DNA of 5,504 bases from Pseudomonadota bacterium. Lineage in GTDB: Bacteria; Pseudomonadota; Gammaproteobacteria; Burkholderiales; SG8-41. A model generated the notes under the pieces. That model was given only the letters and a program-made list of their open reading frames with translations. It searched no databases and had not been told where the DNA came from. The stretch is from positions 1 to 5,504 of the forward strand of contig JAEYXO010000397.1 in the NCBI GenBank assembly GCA_023431245.1. Reading direction: 5' to 3'. Positions 1 to 5,478 of this stretch are shown here, piece by piece (the first letter of the stretch is position 1; each line of letters starts with the position of its first letter). Both the position numbers and the translations under genes were made by a program.

Positions 1-250
1 CGGCGGCGGTGAGGTCGTCGTGGCAGGACACGGTGATCAGCGGCCGCTGCAGCCGCCAGGCCATGTGTTCGATGAACCGGGTCTTGCCGCAGCCGGTGGG
101 TCCCTTCAGCAGCACCGGCAGGGTGCTCGCATTCGCGGCCTCGAACAGCGCGATTTCGTTGCCGACCGCCTCGTAATAGGGTTCTTCGCGGATCAGGCGC
201 GCTTCGGTGGTCAGGGGCTTGGCGCCCGGCGGGGAGATGCGGGTAACCAT
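1..250 (-). CDS. cbbQ: CbbQ/NirQ-family AAA+ ATPase, N-terminal part (gene runs off left edge)
   Basis: Only the first 83 codons are present; the C-terminal part lies beyond position 1. The translation starts MVTRISPPGAK and contains a Walker A motif, GPTGCGKT, at about residues 50-57, followed by RFIEHMAWRLQRPLITVSCHDDLTA. This stretch is characteristic of the CbbQ/NirQ/NorQ branch of MoxR-like AAA+ ATPases. In the family, CbbQ works with CbbO as a Rubisco activase that removes inhibitory sugar phosphates, while NorQ/NirQ mature nitric oxide reductase. The two cannot be separated from this fragment; cbbQ is preferred because the neighbouring apr genes indicate a sulfur-oxidising autotroph. 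The ATG at 250 is the only plausible start: reading upstream in frame gives no ATG, GTG or TTG before a stop near 311-313. No good Shine-Dalgarno precedes it; the leader just upstream is C-rich. The family call is firm, the symbol less so. Confidence 0.85.
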   Translation of the reverse strand, partial: MVTRISPPGAKPLTTEARLIREEPYYEAVGNEIALFEAANASTLPVLLKGPTGCGKTRFIEHMAWRLQRPLITVSCHDDLTAA

Positions 251-282
251 GGGTCGGGTCCGGCGGATCGGTTGAGCGGACG

Positions 283-329
283 AGTATATACCGCTAGGGT
301 GAGCGGTATTTCATAAGTAATTGATTATA
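283..329 (-). promoter_or_regulatory. Candidate cbbQ promoter region (AT-rich, two possible -10 boxes)
   Basis: On the minus strand there is a perfect TATAAT at 329-324 and a second box, TATACT, at 288-283 next to the inverted repeat. Neither has a convincing TTGACA at 16-18 nt; the best hexamers match only 3 of 6. The stretch 311-346 is strikingly AT-rich against the surrounding GC-rich DNA, as expected for a promoter or UP-like element. If the first box is used, the 288-309 repeat falls in the early transcript. If the second is used, the repeat occupies the spacer and -35 region. A promoter here would serve cbbQ separately from the upstream phosphoesterase gene. Confidence 0.35.
288..309. 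repeat. Perfect 8-bp inverted repeat, possible operator or leader hairpin upstream of cbbQ
   Basis: The arms ATACCGCT (288-295) and AGCGGTAT (302-309) are exact reverse complements separated by a 6-nt spacer, AGGGTG. The repeat lies in the gap between the 3' end of the phosphoesterase gene and the cbbQ start. No T-run follows it on the minus strand, so it is a poor intrinsic terminator. Its spacing does not fit the symmetric T-N11-A pattern of a LysR-type (CbbR) box. A repressor or activator operator, or a 5'-leader stem, is the better reading. Its function is inferred. Confidence 0.5.
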
Positions 330-338
330 TTGATATTT

Positions 339-902
339 TTAATTCTTGCTGAATCCGGGCACCGGCCGGATCGAGAATTCGAGGGTCTGCAAATCGCCCA
401 ATACATACGTGGCTGCCGCGCTGACGCCGGCGACGCTGCCGGGATCGATGCGCAGGGTGTCGCCGCCCTTGATGTTGCGGATGTTTTCGATCACGGCGCG
501 GTGCTCATGGCCGTTGCAGACAAGGTCGTAATCGCCAGTCAGCGCCATGGCCTTGGCGTAATGCGGGAAATGCACCATGAAGATCCGGCGTTCGGCGAGC
601 ACCAGCGAACCGTCCTGGCCATGGTAGCGCAGGCGGTTTTTCGGCTCCTGCGCCCATTTCGACAGGAAGTAGAGATCGCCGGTGTTGTTGCCGTGGATCA
701 GGTGGATCGGCAGCCCGAATCCGGTCACGGCATGCAATGTGGACGGTGCGATCAGGTCGCCGCAGTGCAGTACGGCCTGTGCGCCCAGCGACCGGGCTTC
801 GGCAACGGCGGCGGCAAACGGCTCGCGGTGATCGTGGCTGTCGGAAAGAATGCAGATTTTCAGGGGACACCTCCAAGTGCGGCCGATTCTACCCTGCGCC
901 AT
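339..902 (-). CDS. YfcE/MJ0936-type calcineurin-like metallophosphoesterase
   Basis: This is a small cytoplasmic phosphoesterase with a two-metal centre. Counted from the internal CTG start discussed here, the metal-binding motifs come in order: D8-x-H10 (LSDSHDH), G35-D36 (HCGDL), G58-N59 (HGNNTGD), H98 (MVHFPHYA) and G118-H119-x-H121 (CNGHEHR). This is the full set expected of the YfcE/MJ0936 family of phosphodiesterases; the natural substrate is unknown. The ATG-initiated frame gives 187 residues, but its first 13 codons are unlike the family and have little ribosome-binding sequence. A GGAGG at 874-870 sits 6 nt ahead of a CTG at 863, and the resulting protein (174 aa, LKICILSDSHDH) begins exactly where family members normally start with MKI. 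I give the ATG-based span and consider the CTG the likely true start. The gene is divergent from aprM and upstream of cbbQ on the same strand. Confidence 0.88.
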   Translation of the reverse strand: MAQGRIGRTWRCPLKICILSDSHDHREPFAAAVAEARSLGAQAVLHCGDLIAPSTLHAVTGFGLPIHLIHGNNTGDLYFLSKWAQEPKNRLRYHGQDGSLVLAERRIFMVHFPHYAKAMALTGDYDLVCNGHEHRAVIENIRNIKGGDTLRIDPGSVAGVSAAATYVLGDLQTLEFSIRPVPGFSKN

Positions 903-994
903 CCCAAGTATTTTCTATGCTGACATAACCTTTTTTTCGTCTGTGACGGGCGCCGCCTGTTTAGAATCGCTGCACCGAGAAATAAGGGGGGAAG
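903..994 (+). promoter_or_regulatory. Divergent intergenic region with candidate aprM promoter and ribosome-binding site
   Basis: This gap lies between the phosphoesterase gene (leftward) and aprM (rightward) and must hold the apr operon promoter if there is no other. TAGAAT at 962-967 matches a sigma-70 -10 box at 5 of 6 positions and would give a leader of roughly 20 nt, but no good -35 box lies 16-18 nt upstream. A CTGACA at 920-925 resembles a -35 element but lacks a matching -10. A run of seven T follows at 931-937. No sigma-54 element was seen. The ribosome-binding site is the purine run AAGGGGGG at 984-991, whose AAGG core ends 7 nt before the ATG. Activator-dependent expression would fit the weak -35, but that is inference. 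Confidence 0.4.
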
Positions 995-1834
995 ATGTTC
1001 ACCAGCAATCCGTTCGCAGAGCTTTCGGCGTCCATTTCGCCGGCCATGATGCAGACCTATGTCGTCATCATGGTCATTCTGGTCGCTGCAGGAACCTTGT
1101 TTGATGTCCTGCACAAGGGCAGCGCCAGGTATTTTTTCGAGAATTTCCGCAGGTCCAAGGCCAGTGCCAAAAAGCAGCTTGGCGGCGGCGAGCTGGTTTC
1201 GATCGCGGTGCAGACGGCCGTGGTGGACGTGCTGGCCTCCGGCGAGTTCTGCAACGTGCGCCGCCGCATAGCGCACCTGCTGACGATGTACGGCTTCCTG
1301 CTCTACGTCGGGACCACCGTGCTGATGGTGTTCTGTTATCCGACCGCGGCAACCGTGACGCCGGCGCTCGTGCCCCAGCTGTGGTGGCTCGGCGGCCTGA
1401 TGATCTGCGTCGGCGGCTACTGGTTCTGGTTCTTCATCCGCGTCGACGTGTCGGCAGAGGGCAATTCGCCGTTCCGCGTGATGCACGCCGACCTCTTCGT
1501 GCTTTCGCTGCTGTCCAGCGTGACTCTGGGCCTTGTCTGGGCCTGGATGCAGGCGAAGGGCATCGCGGGCTCGACGGTTCTTTTCGGTCTCTACATCCTG
1601 GCCACCACCGTCCTCTTCGGATCGGTGCCGTGGTCGAAGTTCGCGCACATGTTCTTCAAGCCTGCGGCGGCCTTCGAGAAAAGGGTTTCCAAGGCCGACG
1701 GCACGGCGAACAACCTGCCGACGCTGACCCGCGACGAGCCCGAGCAGCAGCAGAGGCACTCGATGGAGCTGCTGCGCGACGCGCCCATGGACATGGGCCT
1801 CGGCATCAAGCGCGAATCGCCGCGCCACTACTGA
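995..1834 (+). CDS. aprM: AprM, membrane anchor of dissimilatory APS reductase
   Basis: This 279-residue integral membrane protein is proposed in sulfur oxidisers to link soluble AprBA to the inner membrane and the quinone pool. About five hydrophobic segments are visible: residues 19-38, 92-115, 126-148, 166-186 and 193-212. A basic, polar stretch (about 40-90) lies between the first two, and the C-terminal tail is hydrophilic (about 222-279) and likely cytoplasmic. Histidines at 94, 164 and 218 lie at or near membrane edges (RIAHLL, RVMHADL, KFAHMF). They are candidate haem b ligands by analogy with HdrE/NarI/QmoC-type membrane subunits, which is inference. No Cys-rich Fe-S motif is present, unlike full-length QmoC. 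The identity rests on the combination of this architecture with the immediately following aprB and aprA. The start ATG has a good purine-rich ribosome-binding site. It is the first gene of the apr operon. Confidence 0.9.
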   Translation: MFTSNPFAELSASISPAMMQTYVVIMVILVAAGTLFDVLHKGSARYFFENFRRSKASAKKQLGGGELVSIAVQTAVVDVLASGEFCNVRRRIAHLLTMYGFLLYVGTTVLMVFCYPTAATVTPALVPQLWWLGGLMICVGGYWFWFFIRVDVSAEGNSPFRVMHADLFVLSLLSSVTLGLVWAWMQAKGIAGSTVLFGLYILATTVLFGSVPWSKFAHMFFKPAAAFEKRVSKADGTANNLPTLTRDEPEQQQRHSMELLRDAPMDMGLGIKRESPRHY

Positions 1835-1878
1835 AAACATCAAGCAAGTAACACCGGAACAGTTCAAGGAGCCCACTT

Positions 1879-2358
1879 ATGCCAACCTTTGTCTACATGA
1901 CAAGGTGTGACGGATGCGGACACTGCGTCGATATCTGCCCGTCCGACATCATGCACATCGACAAGACCTACCGGCGTGCCTACAACATCGAGCCCAACAT
2001 GTGCTGGGAGTGCTACTCCTGCGTGAAGGCCTGCCCGCAGAATGCGATCGATGTGCGCGGTTATGCCGATTTTGCGCCGCTCGGCCACAGCGTCCGCGTC
2101 CAGCGCGACGAGCAGAAGGGCACGATTGCCTGGAAAATCAAGTTCCGCAACGGCACCGAGAAGAATTTCCTGTCGCCGATCACCACCAAGCCCTGGGGCA
2201 CGGCGATTCCCAAGCTTGCGGAGGTTCCCGGTCCGAGCAAGGAGATGCGCGACAGCCAGCTGCTGTACAACGAGCCGAAATGGATCCGCATGGATGACGG
2301 CGGCCTGCATACGCTCCAGTCCAACGGTCTCAAGATGAAGAAAGGCGTGTACTACTAA
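1879..2358 (+). CDS. aprB: AprB, adenylylsulfate reductase beta subunit (2x[4Fe-4S] ferredoxin)
   Basis: This is the electron-transfer subunit of dissimilatory APS reductase (159 aa, normal length). Two complete [4Fe-4S] motifs are visible: C10-x2-C13-x2-C16-x3-C20P and C42-x2-C45-x2-C48-x3-C52P. Trp43 lies beside the second motif, probably equivalent to the tryptophan noted near the clusters in the Archaeoglobus enzyme. The remaining ~100 residues match the AprB-specific part, which in the known structure forms a beta-sheet and a C-terminal tail wrapping AprA; NEPKWIRMDDGGLHTLQSNGLK near the end fits this. An AAGGAG at 1866-1871 lies 7 nt before the ATG, a strong ribosome-binding site. A 44-nt gap with no terminator separates it from aprM. 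Its TAA stop shares its last base with the aprA ATG, implying coupled translation and 1:1 stoichiometry. Confidence 0.98.
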   Translation: MPTFVYMTRCDGCGHCVDICPSDIMHIDKTYRRAYNIEPNMCWECYSCVKACPQNAIDVRGYADFAPLGHSVRVQRDEQKGTIAWKIKFRNGTEKNFLSPITTKPWGTAIPKLAEVPGPSKEMRDSQLLYNEPKWIRMDDGGLHTLQSNGLKMKKGVYY

Positions 2359-4226
2359 TGGCTTACGATACGATCGTCGAAGACGGCATCGACATCCTGG
2401 TCGTCGGTGCCGGACTGGGTGGCACCGGTGCCGCATGGGAGGCAAGGTTCTGGGGGCAGGACAAGAAGATTGTCATTGCCGAGAAGGCCAACATCGACCG
2501 CTCCGGCGCGGTCGCGCAGGGGCTGTACGCCATCAACTGCTACATGGGCACCCGCTGGGGCGAGAACAAGCCCGAGGACCATGTCCGCTATGCCCGCATC
2601 GACCTGATGGGGATGGTGCGCGAAGACCTGCTGTTCGACATGGCGCGCCACGTCGACTCGACGGTGCACCAGTTCGAGGAATGGGGCCTGCCGATCATGA
2701 AGGACCCGAAAACCGGGCGCTACCTGCGCGAAGGGCGCTGGCAGATCATGATCCACGGCGAGTCCTACAAGCCCATCGTGGCCGAGGCCGCGAAGAAATC
2801 GGCCGACAAGGTTTTCAACCGCATCTGCGTCACGCACCTGCTGATGGATGACAGCAGGGAGAACCGGGTTGCCGGTGCCGTCGGCTTCAATGTCCGCACG
2901 GGCAACTACCATGTTTTCAAGTCCAAGACCGTGATCTGCGGTGCGGGCGGCGCTTCCAACATTTTCAAGCCGCGTTCGGTGGGTGAAGGCTCAGGCCGCA
3001 CCTGGTACGCGCCCTGGTCGTCCGCGTCCGCCTACGGGCTGATGATCAACGCCGGCGCCAAGATGACGCAGATGGAAAACCGCATCGTGCTGGCGCGCTT
3101 CAAGGACGGTTACGGCCCGGTCGGCGCCTACTTCCTGCACCTGAAGACCTACACGCAGAACGGCCTGGGCGAGGAATACGAGTCGAAGTGGTTCCCCGAA
3201 CTGCAGAAAATGGTCGGCAAGGAATACCTCGATCCCGAGGCCTCGCACCTGACCCACCGGCCGATTCCGACCTGCCTGCGCAATCACTGCATCATCAGCG
3301 AGGTGAATGCCGGCCGCGGTCCCATCCACATGGTGACGATGAAGGCCTTCCAGGATCCGCACCTGGAAGAAGTCGGCTGGGAAAACTTCCTCGGCATGAC
3401 CGTCGGCCAGGCCGTGCTGTGGGCGGCGACCGACGTCGATCCCAAGAACGAGAATCCCGAATTGACCACGTCGGAACCCTATGTCATGGGCTCGCATGCG
3501 ACCGGTTCGGGCGCCTGGTGCTCGGGGCCCGAGGATGTTTCGCCGCCCGAGTATTTCTGGGGCTACAACCGGATGACGACGATCGAGGGCCTGTTCGGCG
3601 CCGGCGATGCGGTCGGGGGGACGCCGCACGCGTTTTCGTCCGGTTCCTTCACCGAAGGACGGCTTGCCGCCAAGGCGGCCTGCAAGTACATCGATGACGG
3701 CAAGGCCGAGGGCATTGTCGTGTCCGAGGAGCAGATCAACCGCCGCAGGCAGGAAATCTACAAGCCGCTGGAGCATTACCGGATCTACCGCAACGCGATC
3801 GTGGCCGGTGACGTCAACCCGCATTACATCAATCCCAAGCAGGGCCTCGACCGCCTTCAGAAGCTGATGGACGAGTATTGCGGCGGCGTGACCGTCGGTT
3901 ACATGACCAACGAGAAACTCCTGAACATCGGCCTGAAGAAGCTCAAGATCATGGAAGAAGACCTTGAGAACCTGGCGGCGAAGGACATCCACGAGCTGCT
4001 GCGCGCCTGGGAGCTGAAGCACCGCCACCGTGCCGCCGAATGCGTGACGCAGCACACGCTGTTCCGCAAGGAGACCCGCTGGCCCGGTTACTACTACCGG
4101 GGCGATGCGATGAAGGTGGATGACGAGAACTGGCACGTGCTGACTGTTTCGCGCCGCGATCCGAAAACCGGTGAATACACGATGGAGAAGGCGCCTTGTT
4201 ATCACCTGGTTGGCGAAAACGAGTGA
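2358..4226 (+). CDS. aprA: AprA, adenylylsulfate reductase alpha subunit (FAD)
   Basis: This is the catalytic flavoprotein of dissimilatory APS reductase. In sulfur oxidisers it runs as sulfite + AMP to APS + 2 e-, with electrons passed to AprB. It is 622 aa, full length. The FAD dinucleotide-binding motif is GAGLGGTGAA at residues 17-26, the AEKANIDRSGAVAQG stretch (41-55) is conserved in AprA, and GLFGAGDAVGG (411-421) is the second FAD motif of the fumarate reductase-like fold. Arg247 (VLARFKDGYGPVG) and His424 (GTPHAFSSGS) sit in motifs that appear to correspond to the active-site Arg and His of the Archaeoglobus enzyme; Asn60 may be the conserved substrate or flavin-contacting Asn. These equivalences are from memory of the family, not an alignment. 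The start overlaps the aprB stop (TAATG). The nearest purine run, AAAGG at 2341-2345, is rather distant, so translational coupling is likely. No frameshift or missing motif is seen. A strong inverted repeat follows the stop codon. Confidence 0.98.
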   Translation: MAYDTIVEDGIDILVVGAGLGGTGAAWEARFWGQDKKIVIAEKANIDRSGAVAQGLYAINCYMGTRWGENKPEDHVRYARIDLMGMVREDLLFDMARHVDSTVHQFEEWGLPIMKDPKTGRYLREGRWQIMIHGESYKPIVAEAAKKSADKVFNRICVTHLLMDDSRENRVAGAVGFNVRTGNYHVFKSKTVICGAGGASNIFKPRSVGEGSGRTWYAPWSSASAYGLMINAGAKMTQMENRIVLARFKDGYGPVGAYFLHLKTYTQNGLGEEYESKWFPELQKMVGKEYLDPEASHLTHRPIPTCLRNHCIISEVNAGRGPIHMVTMKAFQDPHLEEVGWENFLGMTVGQAVLWAATDVDPKNENPELTTSEPYVMGSHATGSGAWCSGPEDVSPPEYFWGYNRMTTIEGLFGAGDAVGGTPHAFSSGSFTEGRLAAKAACKYIDDGKAEGIVVSEEQINRRRQEIYKPLEHYRIYRNAIVAGDVNPHYINPKQGLDRLQKLMDEYCGGVTVGYMTNEKLLNIGLKKLKIMEEDLENLAAKDIHELLRAWELKHRHRAAECVTQHTLFRKETRWPGYYYRGDAMKVDDENWHVLTVSRRDPKTGEYTMEKAPCYHLVGENE

Positions 4227-4235
4227 TGATGCGCG

Positions 4236-4267
4236 CGGACGGAAGTCCGTTTTGAGCCTTCCGTCCG
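4236..4267 (+). repeat. 10-bp perfect inverted repeat after aprA (mRNA hairpin, possible processing or attenuation site)
   Basis: The arms CGGACGGAAG (4236-4245) and CTTCCGTCCG (4258-4267) are exact reverse complements with a 12-nt loop, starting 9 nt after the aprA stop. A shorter alternative stem within it, ACGG (4239-4242) with CCGT (4247-4250), is followed by a T4 run (4250-4253) and resembles a weak intrinsic terminator. The two structures share bases and cannot form together. The large hairpin's 3' arm ends just before the putative ribosome-binding site of the next gene. Likely roles are 3' protection of the abundant aprBA message or reduced read-through to the downstream genes; this is inference. 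Confidence 0.6.
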
Positions 4268-4284
4268 GCGGAGAAAAAAACGAC

Positions 4285-4692
4285 ATGTCGAGCGTCATGA
4301 GCCCCGCAAAGCCGGTCTCTTCCGGCGACGGGGAGGGCCGCGTGAACATCATTGAGAAAACCGATCAGGAGATCCTGGCCATGGCCAATCTCCTGTGGCG
4401 CGACCTCGTCAAGGCCTCGAATGAAGGCAAGTACGGGGAGTTCGCCCGGAACTTCTCCAGTTCCCTGGCGCGTGCCATTGACCAGGTCGTTGCGGGCCAC
4501 CAGTTCGCCAACAGCGAGCTGGCGAGAAGCCTGTCCGAAGACGTGGATCCGCTCGGCATCATCCGGCGGGGAGAACATGTGACCGTCCTTTACCGTCAGC
4601 GCAGCACCAGGAAGCCGGGCGAGTGGCTGGGCAGGCTCGTCCTCGGTTATGAAGACGGCAAGGTCAGGATTTTCGGTGCATCCATTTTCTGA
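4285..4692 (+). CDS. Uncharacterised small protein in apr operon
   Basis: I do not recognise this gene with certainty. From the ATG at 4285 it encodes 135 residues, soluble, without signal peptide, membrane segment or Cys motif. The first ~19 residues are Ser/Gly/Pro-rich and probably disordered. A helical region follows (EILAMANLLWRDLVKA, then a SLARAIDQVVA segment), and then a region likely rich in beta-strand (HVTVLYRQRS, WLGRLVLGYEDGKVRIFGASIF). Helices followed by a curved sheet would suit an NTF2/cystatin-like fold, a guess from pattern alone. Start choice is open. The ATG at 4285 has GGAGA at 4270-4274 (10 nt spacing), whereas an in-frame GTG at 4342 has a stronger GGGGAGGG-type site ending about 5 nt before it and would give 116 aa beginning VNIIEKTDQE, where the ordered part starts. 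The frame is open further upstream into aprA, but those residues look non-coding. It lies between aprA and the FKBP gene. Confidence 0.72.
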   Translation: MSSVMSPAKPVSSGDGEGRVNIIEKTDQEILAMANLLWRDLVKASNEGKYGEFARNFSSSLARAIDQVVAGHQFANSELARSLSEDVDPLGIIRRGEHVTVLYRQRSTRKPGEWLGRLVLGYEDGKVRIFGASIF

Positions 4693-4712
4693 ATGTTTCG
4701 CCGGGATTTGAC

Positions 4713-5222
4713 GTGAGCGAAGTGATCCGCGACGGCAAGTTTGTCGAGCTGACCTACAAGGTGACCGACAGGAAATCGGGGCATGTCCTCACCTGCGTCG
4801 AGTTTCCGCTGGGTTATGTCCACGGGCATAACGAGGTTCTTGCGCCCTCGGTCCACCACCAGCTGGAAGGCAGGTCTGCCGGTGAAGTCATTGAGGTGGT
4901 GATCGACGGCAACCAGATTTTCGGACCCAGGGACGAGTCGCTGGTTTTTTCCGATCTCGTCGAGAATGTTCCCGAGGAATACCGGCAGGTCGGCACCTCC
5001 ATCCTGATGGAGAACGACAGGGGGCAGACCCGCAGTTTTCTCGTGACGCATGTGGACGACGAGAGGCTGACGGTCGACGGCAACAATCCGCTTTGCGGCC
5101 GCGAGGTTGTTTTCATGCTTGAGATACTGACCGTGCGCGACGCCACTGATGAGGAAATCAGGGCGGGCGGGGCGGTCACTGCGGGCGCGGATGTCGATCC
5201 GGCACTGATGAGACCCGTTTAA
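4713..5222 (+). CDS. SlyD-like FKBP-type peptidyl-prolyl isomerase / chaperone
   Basis: This 169-residue cytoplasmic protein has the split FKBP arrangement of SlyD. The N-terminal FKBP strand is VELTYKVTDRKSGHVL (11-26), and the segment FPLGYVHGHNEVLAPSVHHQLEGRSAGE (31-58) aligns with the family's Y-x-HG...E-x-AL-x-G stretch. A central insert-in-flap region (about 70-120) follows, then the hallmark VDGNNPLCGREVVFMLEILTVRDATDEEI (121-149). SlyD proteins couple slow prolyl isomerisation with chaperone activity and in some bacteria assist metalloenzyme maturation. Two differences are visible: the usual PGLE-like active-site motif reads APSVH here, and there is no His/Cys-rich metal-binding tail; the protein ends soon after the FKBP domain. 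Catalysis may therefore be weak, leaving a chaperone role (inference). The start is a GTG with CGGGA at 4702-4706 six nt upstream, 20 nt after the previous stop, so it is likely co-transcribed. Confidence 0.88.
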   Translation: MSEVIRDGKFVELTYKVTDRKSGHVLTCVEFPLGYVHGHNEVLAPSVHHQLEGRSAGEVIEVVIDGNQIFGPRDESLVFSDLVENVPEEYRQVGTSILMENDRGQTRSFLVTHVDDERLTVDGNNPLCGREVVFMLEILTVRDATDEEIRAGGAVTAGADVDPALMRPV

Positions 5223-5225
5223 CGG

Positions 5226-5255
5226 CAGGCCGGCGGCGGACAGCGTCCCGGCCTG
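5226..5255 (+). repeat. GC-rich stem-loop between FKBP gene and 53-aa gene
   Basis: The arms CAGGCCGG (5226-5233) and CCGGCCTG (5248-5255) are perfect 8-bp reverse complements. GAC (5239-5241) and GTC (5245-5247) can extend the stem past a 5-nt bulge and close on a 3-nt loop. It begins 3 nt after the FKBP stop codon. No T-run follows, so it is not a canonical intrinsic terminator. It may stabilise or process the message so the last small gene is expressed at a different level. Confidence 0.5.
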
Positions 5256-5293
5256 TGGTACTGGCAAACCTGACTTTACGAGAGAGGTGACTT

Positions 5294-5455
5294 ATGAGCG
5301 AGCAAAAATCCAGCAACACCCCCGTGCCTGACGGCCATACGACCTTCTACACGACGCGCCAGATGGCGCCCAGCGCCAAGGGATTTGTCGGTTTTGAGAC
5401 TGTCTGGAAGCCGCTGCAGAAGGAAGTGGAATACAAGACGCCGAAGCGGCCCTGA
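5294..5455 (+). CDS. 53-residue basic protein of unknown function, last gene of the apr cluster
   Basis: I do not recognise this gene. It is a complete small reading frame: MSEQKSSNTPVPDGHTTF at the start, then an aromatic- and Thr-containing middle (FYTTRQMAPSAKGFVGFETVW) and a Lys-rich end (KPLQKEVEYKTPKRP). There are no cysteines, no membrane segment and no signal peptide; by residue count the net charge is about +3. Evidence that it is real includes a strong ribosome-binding site (GAGAGGTGA ending 3 nt before the ATG, with AGGTG well placed), the same strand as the apr genes, a non-random composition, and a probable terminator starting about 25 nt after its TGA. It is separated from the FKBP gene by 71 nt containing a hairpin. 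It could be a small subunit or assembly factor, or a general small basic protein unrelated to sulfur metabolism; nothing in the sequence decides. Confidence 0.7.
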   Translation: MSEQKSSNTPVPDGHTTFYTTRQMAPSAKGFVGFETVWKPLQKEVEYKTPKRP

Positions 5456-5478
5456 GTTCCGGCCGTCGCAAGACGTGG

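Noticed and set aside
288..309. Inverted repeat as intrinsic terminator of the phosphoesterase gene
   Set aside because: On the minus strand no T-run follows the hairpin; an operator or leader element fits better.
20..316. Plus-strand open frame of 98 codons
   Set aside because: It is antisense to the cbbQ fragment, has no recognisable domain, and the minus-strand frame carries a clear Walker A motif and family-specific sequence.
321..334. TTGAT-N4-TTGAT resembling an FNR/CRP-type site
   Set aside because: The half-sites are in direct, not inverted, orientation (FNR needs TTGAT-N4-ATCAA), so it is better explained as AT-rich promoter sequence.
860..1876. Long minus-strand open frame of 338 codons opposite aprM
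   Set aside because: It is a high-GC shadow frame antisense to aprM; the product is His/Arg-rich without a domain and would overlap the divergent promoter region.
4171..4284. Upstream extension of the unknown protein into aprA (173-aa version)
   Set aside because: The extra residues overlap the aprA end in another frame, are Arg-rich and shadow-like, and there is no ribosome-binding site for the upstream ATG.
2991..4352. Minus-strand open frame of 453 codons opposite aprA
   Set aside because: It is antisense to the strongly conserved aprA coding sequence, with shadow-like composition and no motif. Length alone is explained by GC-rich codon usage.
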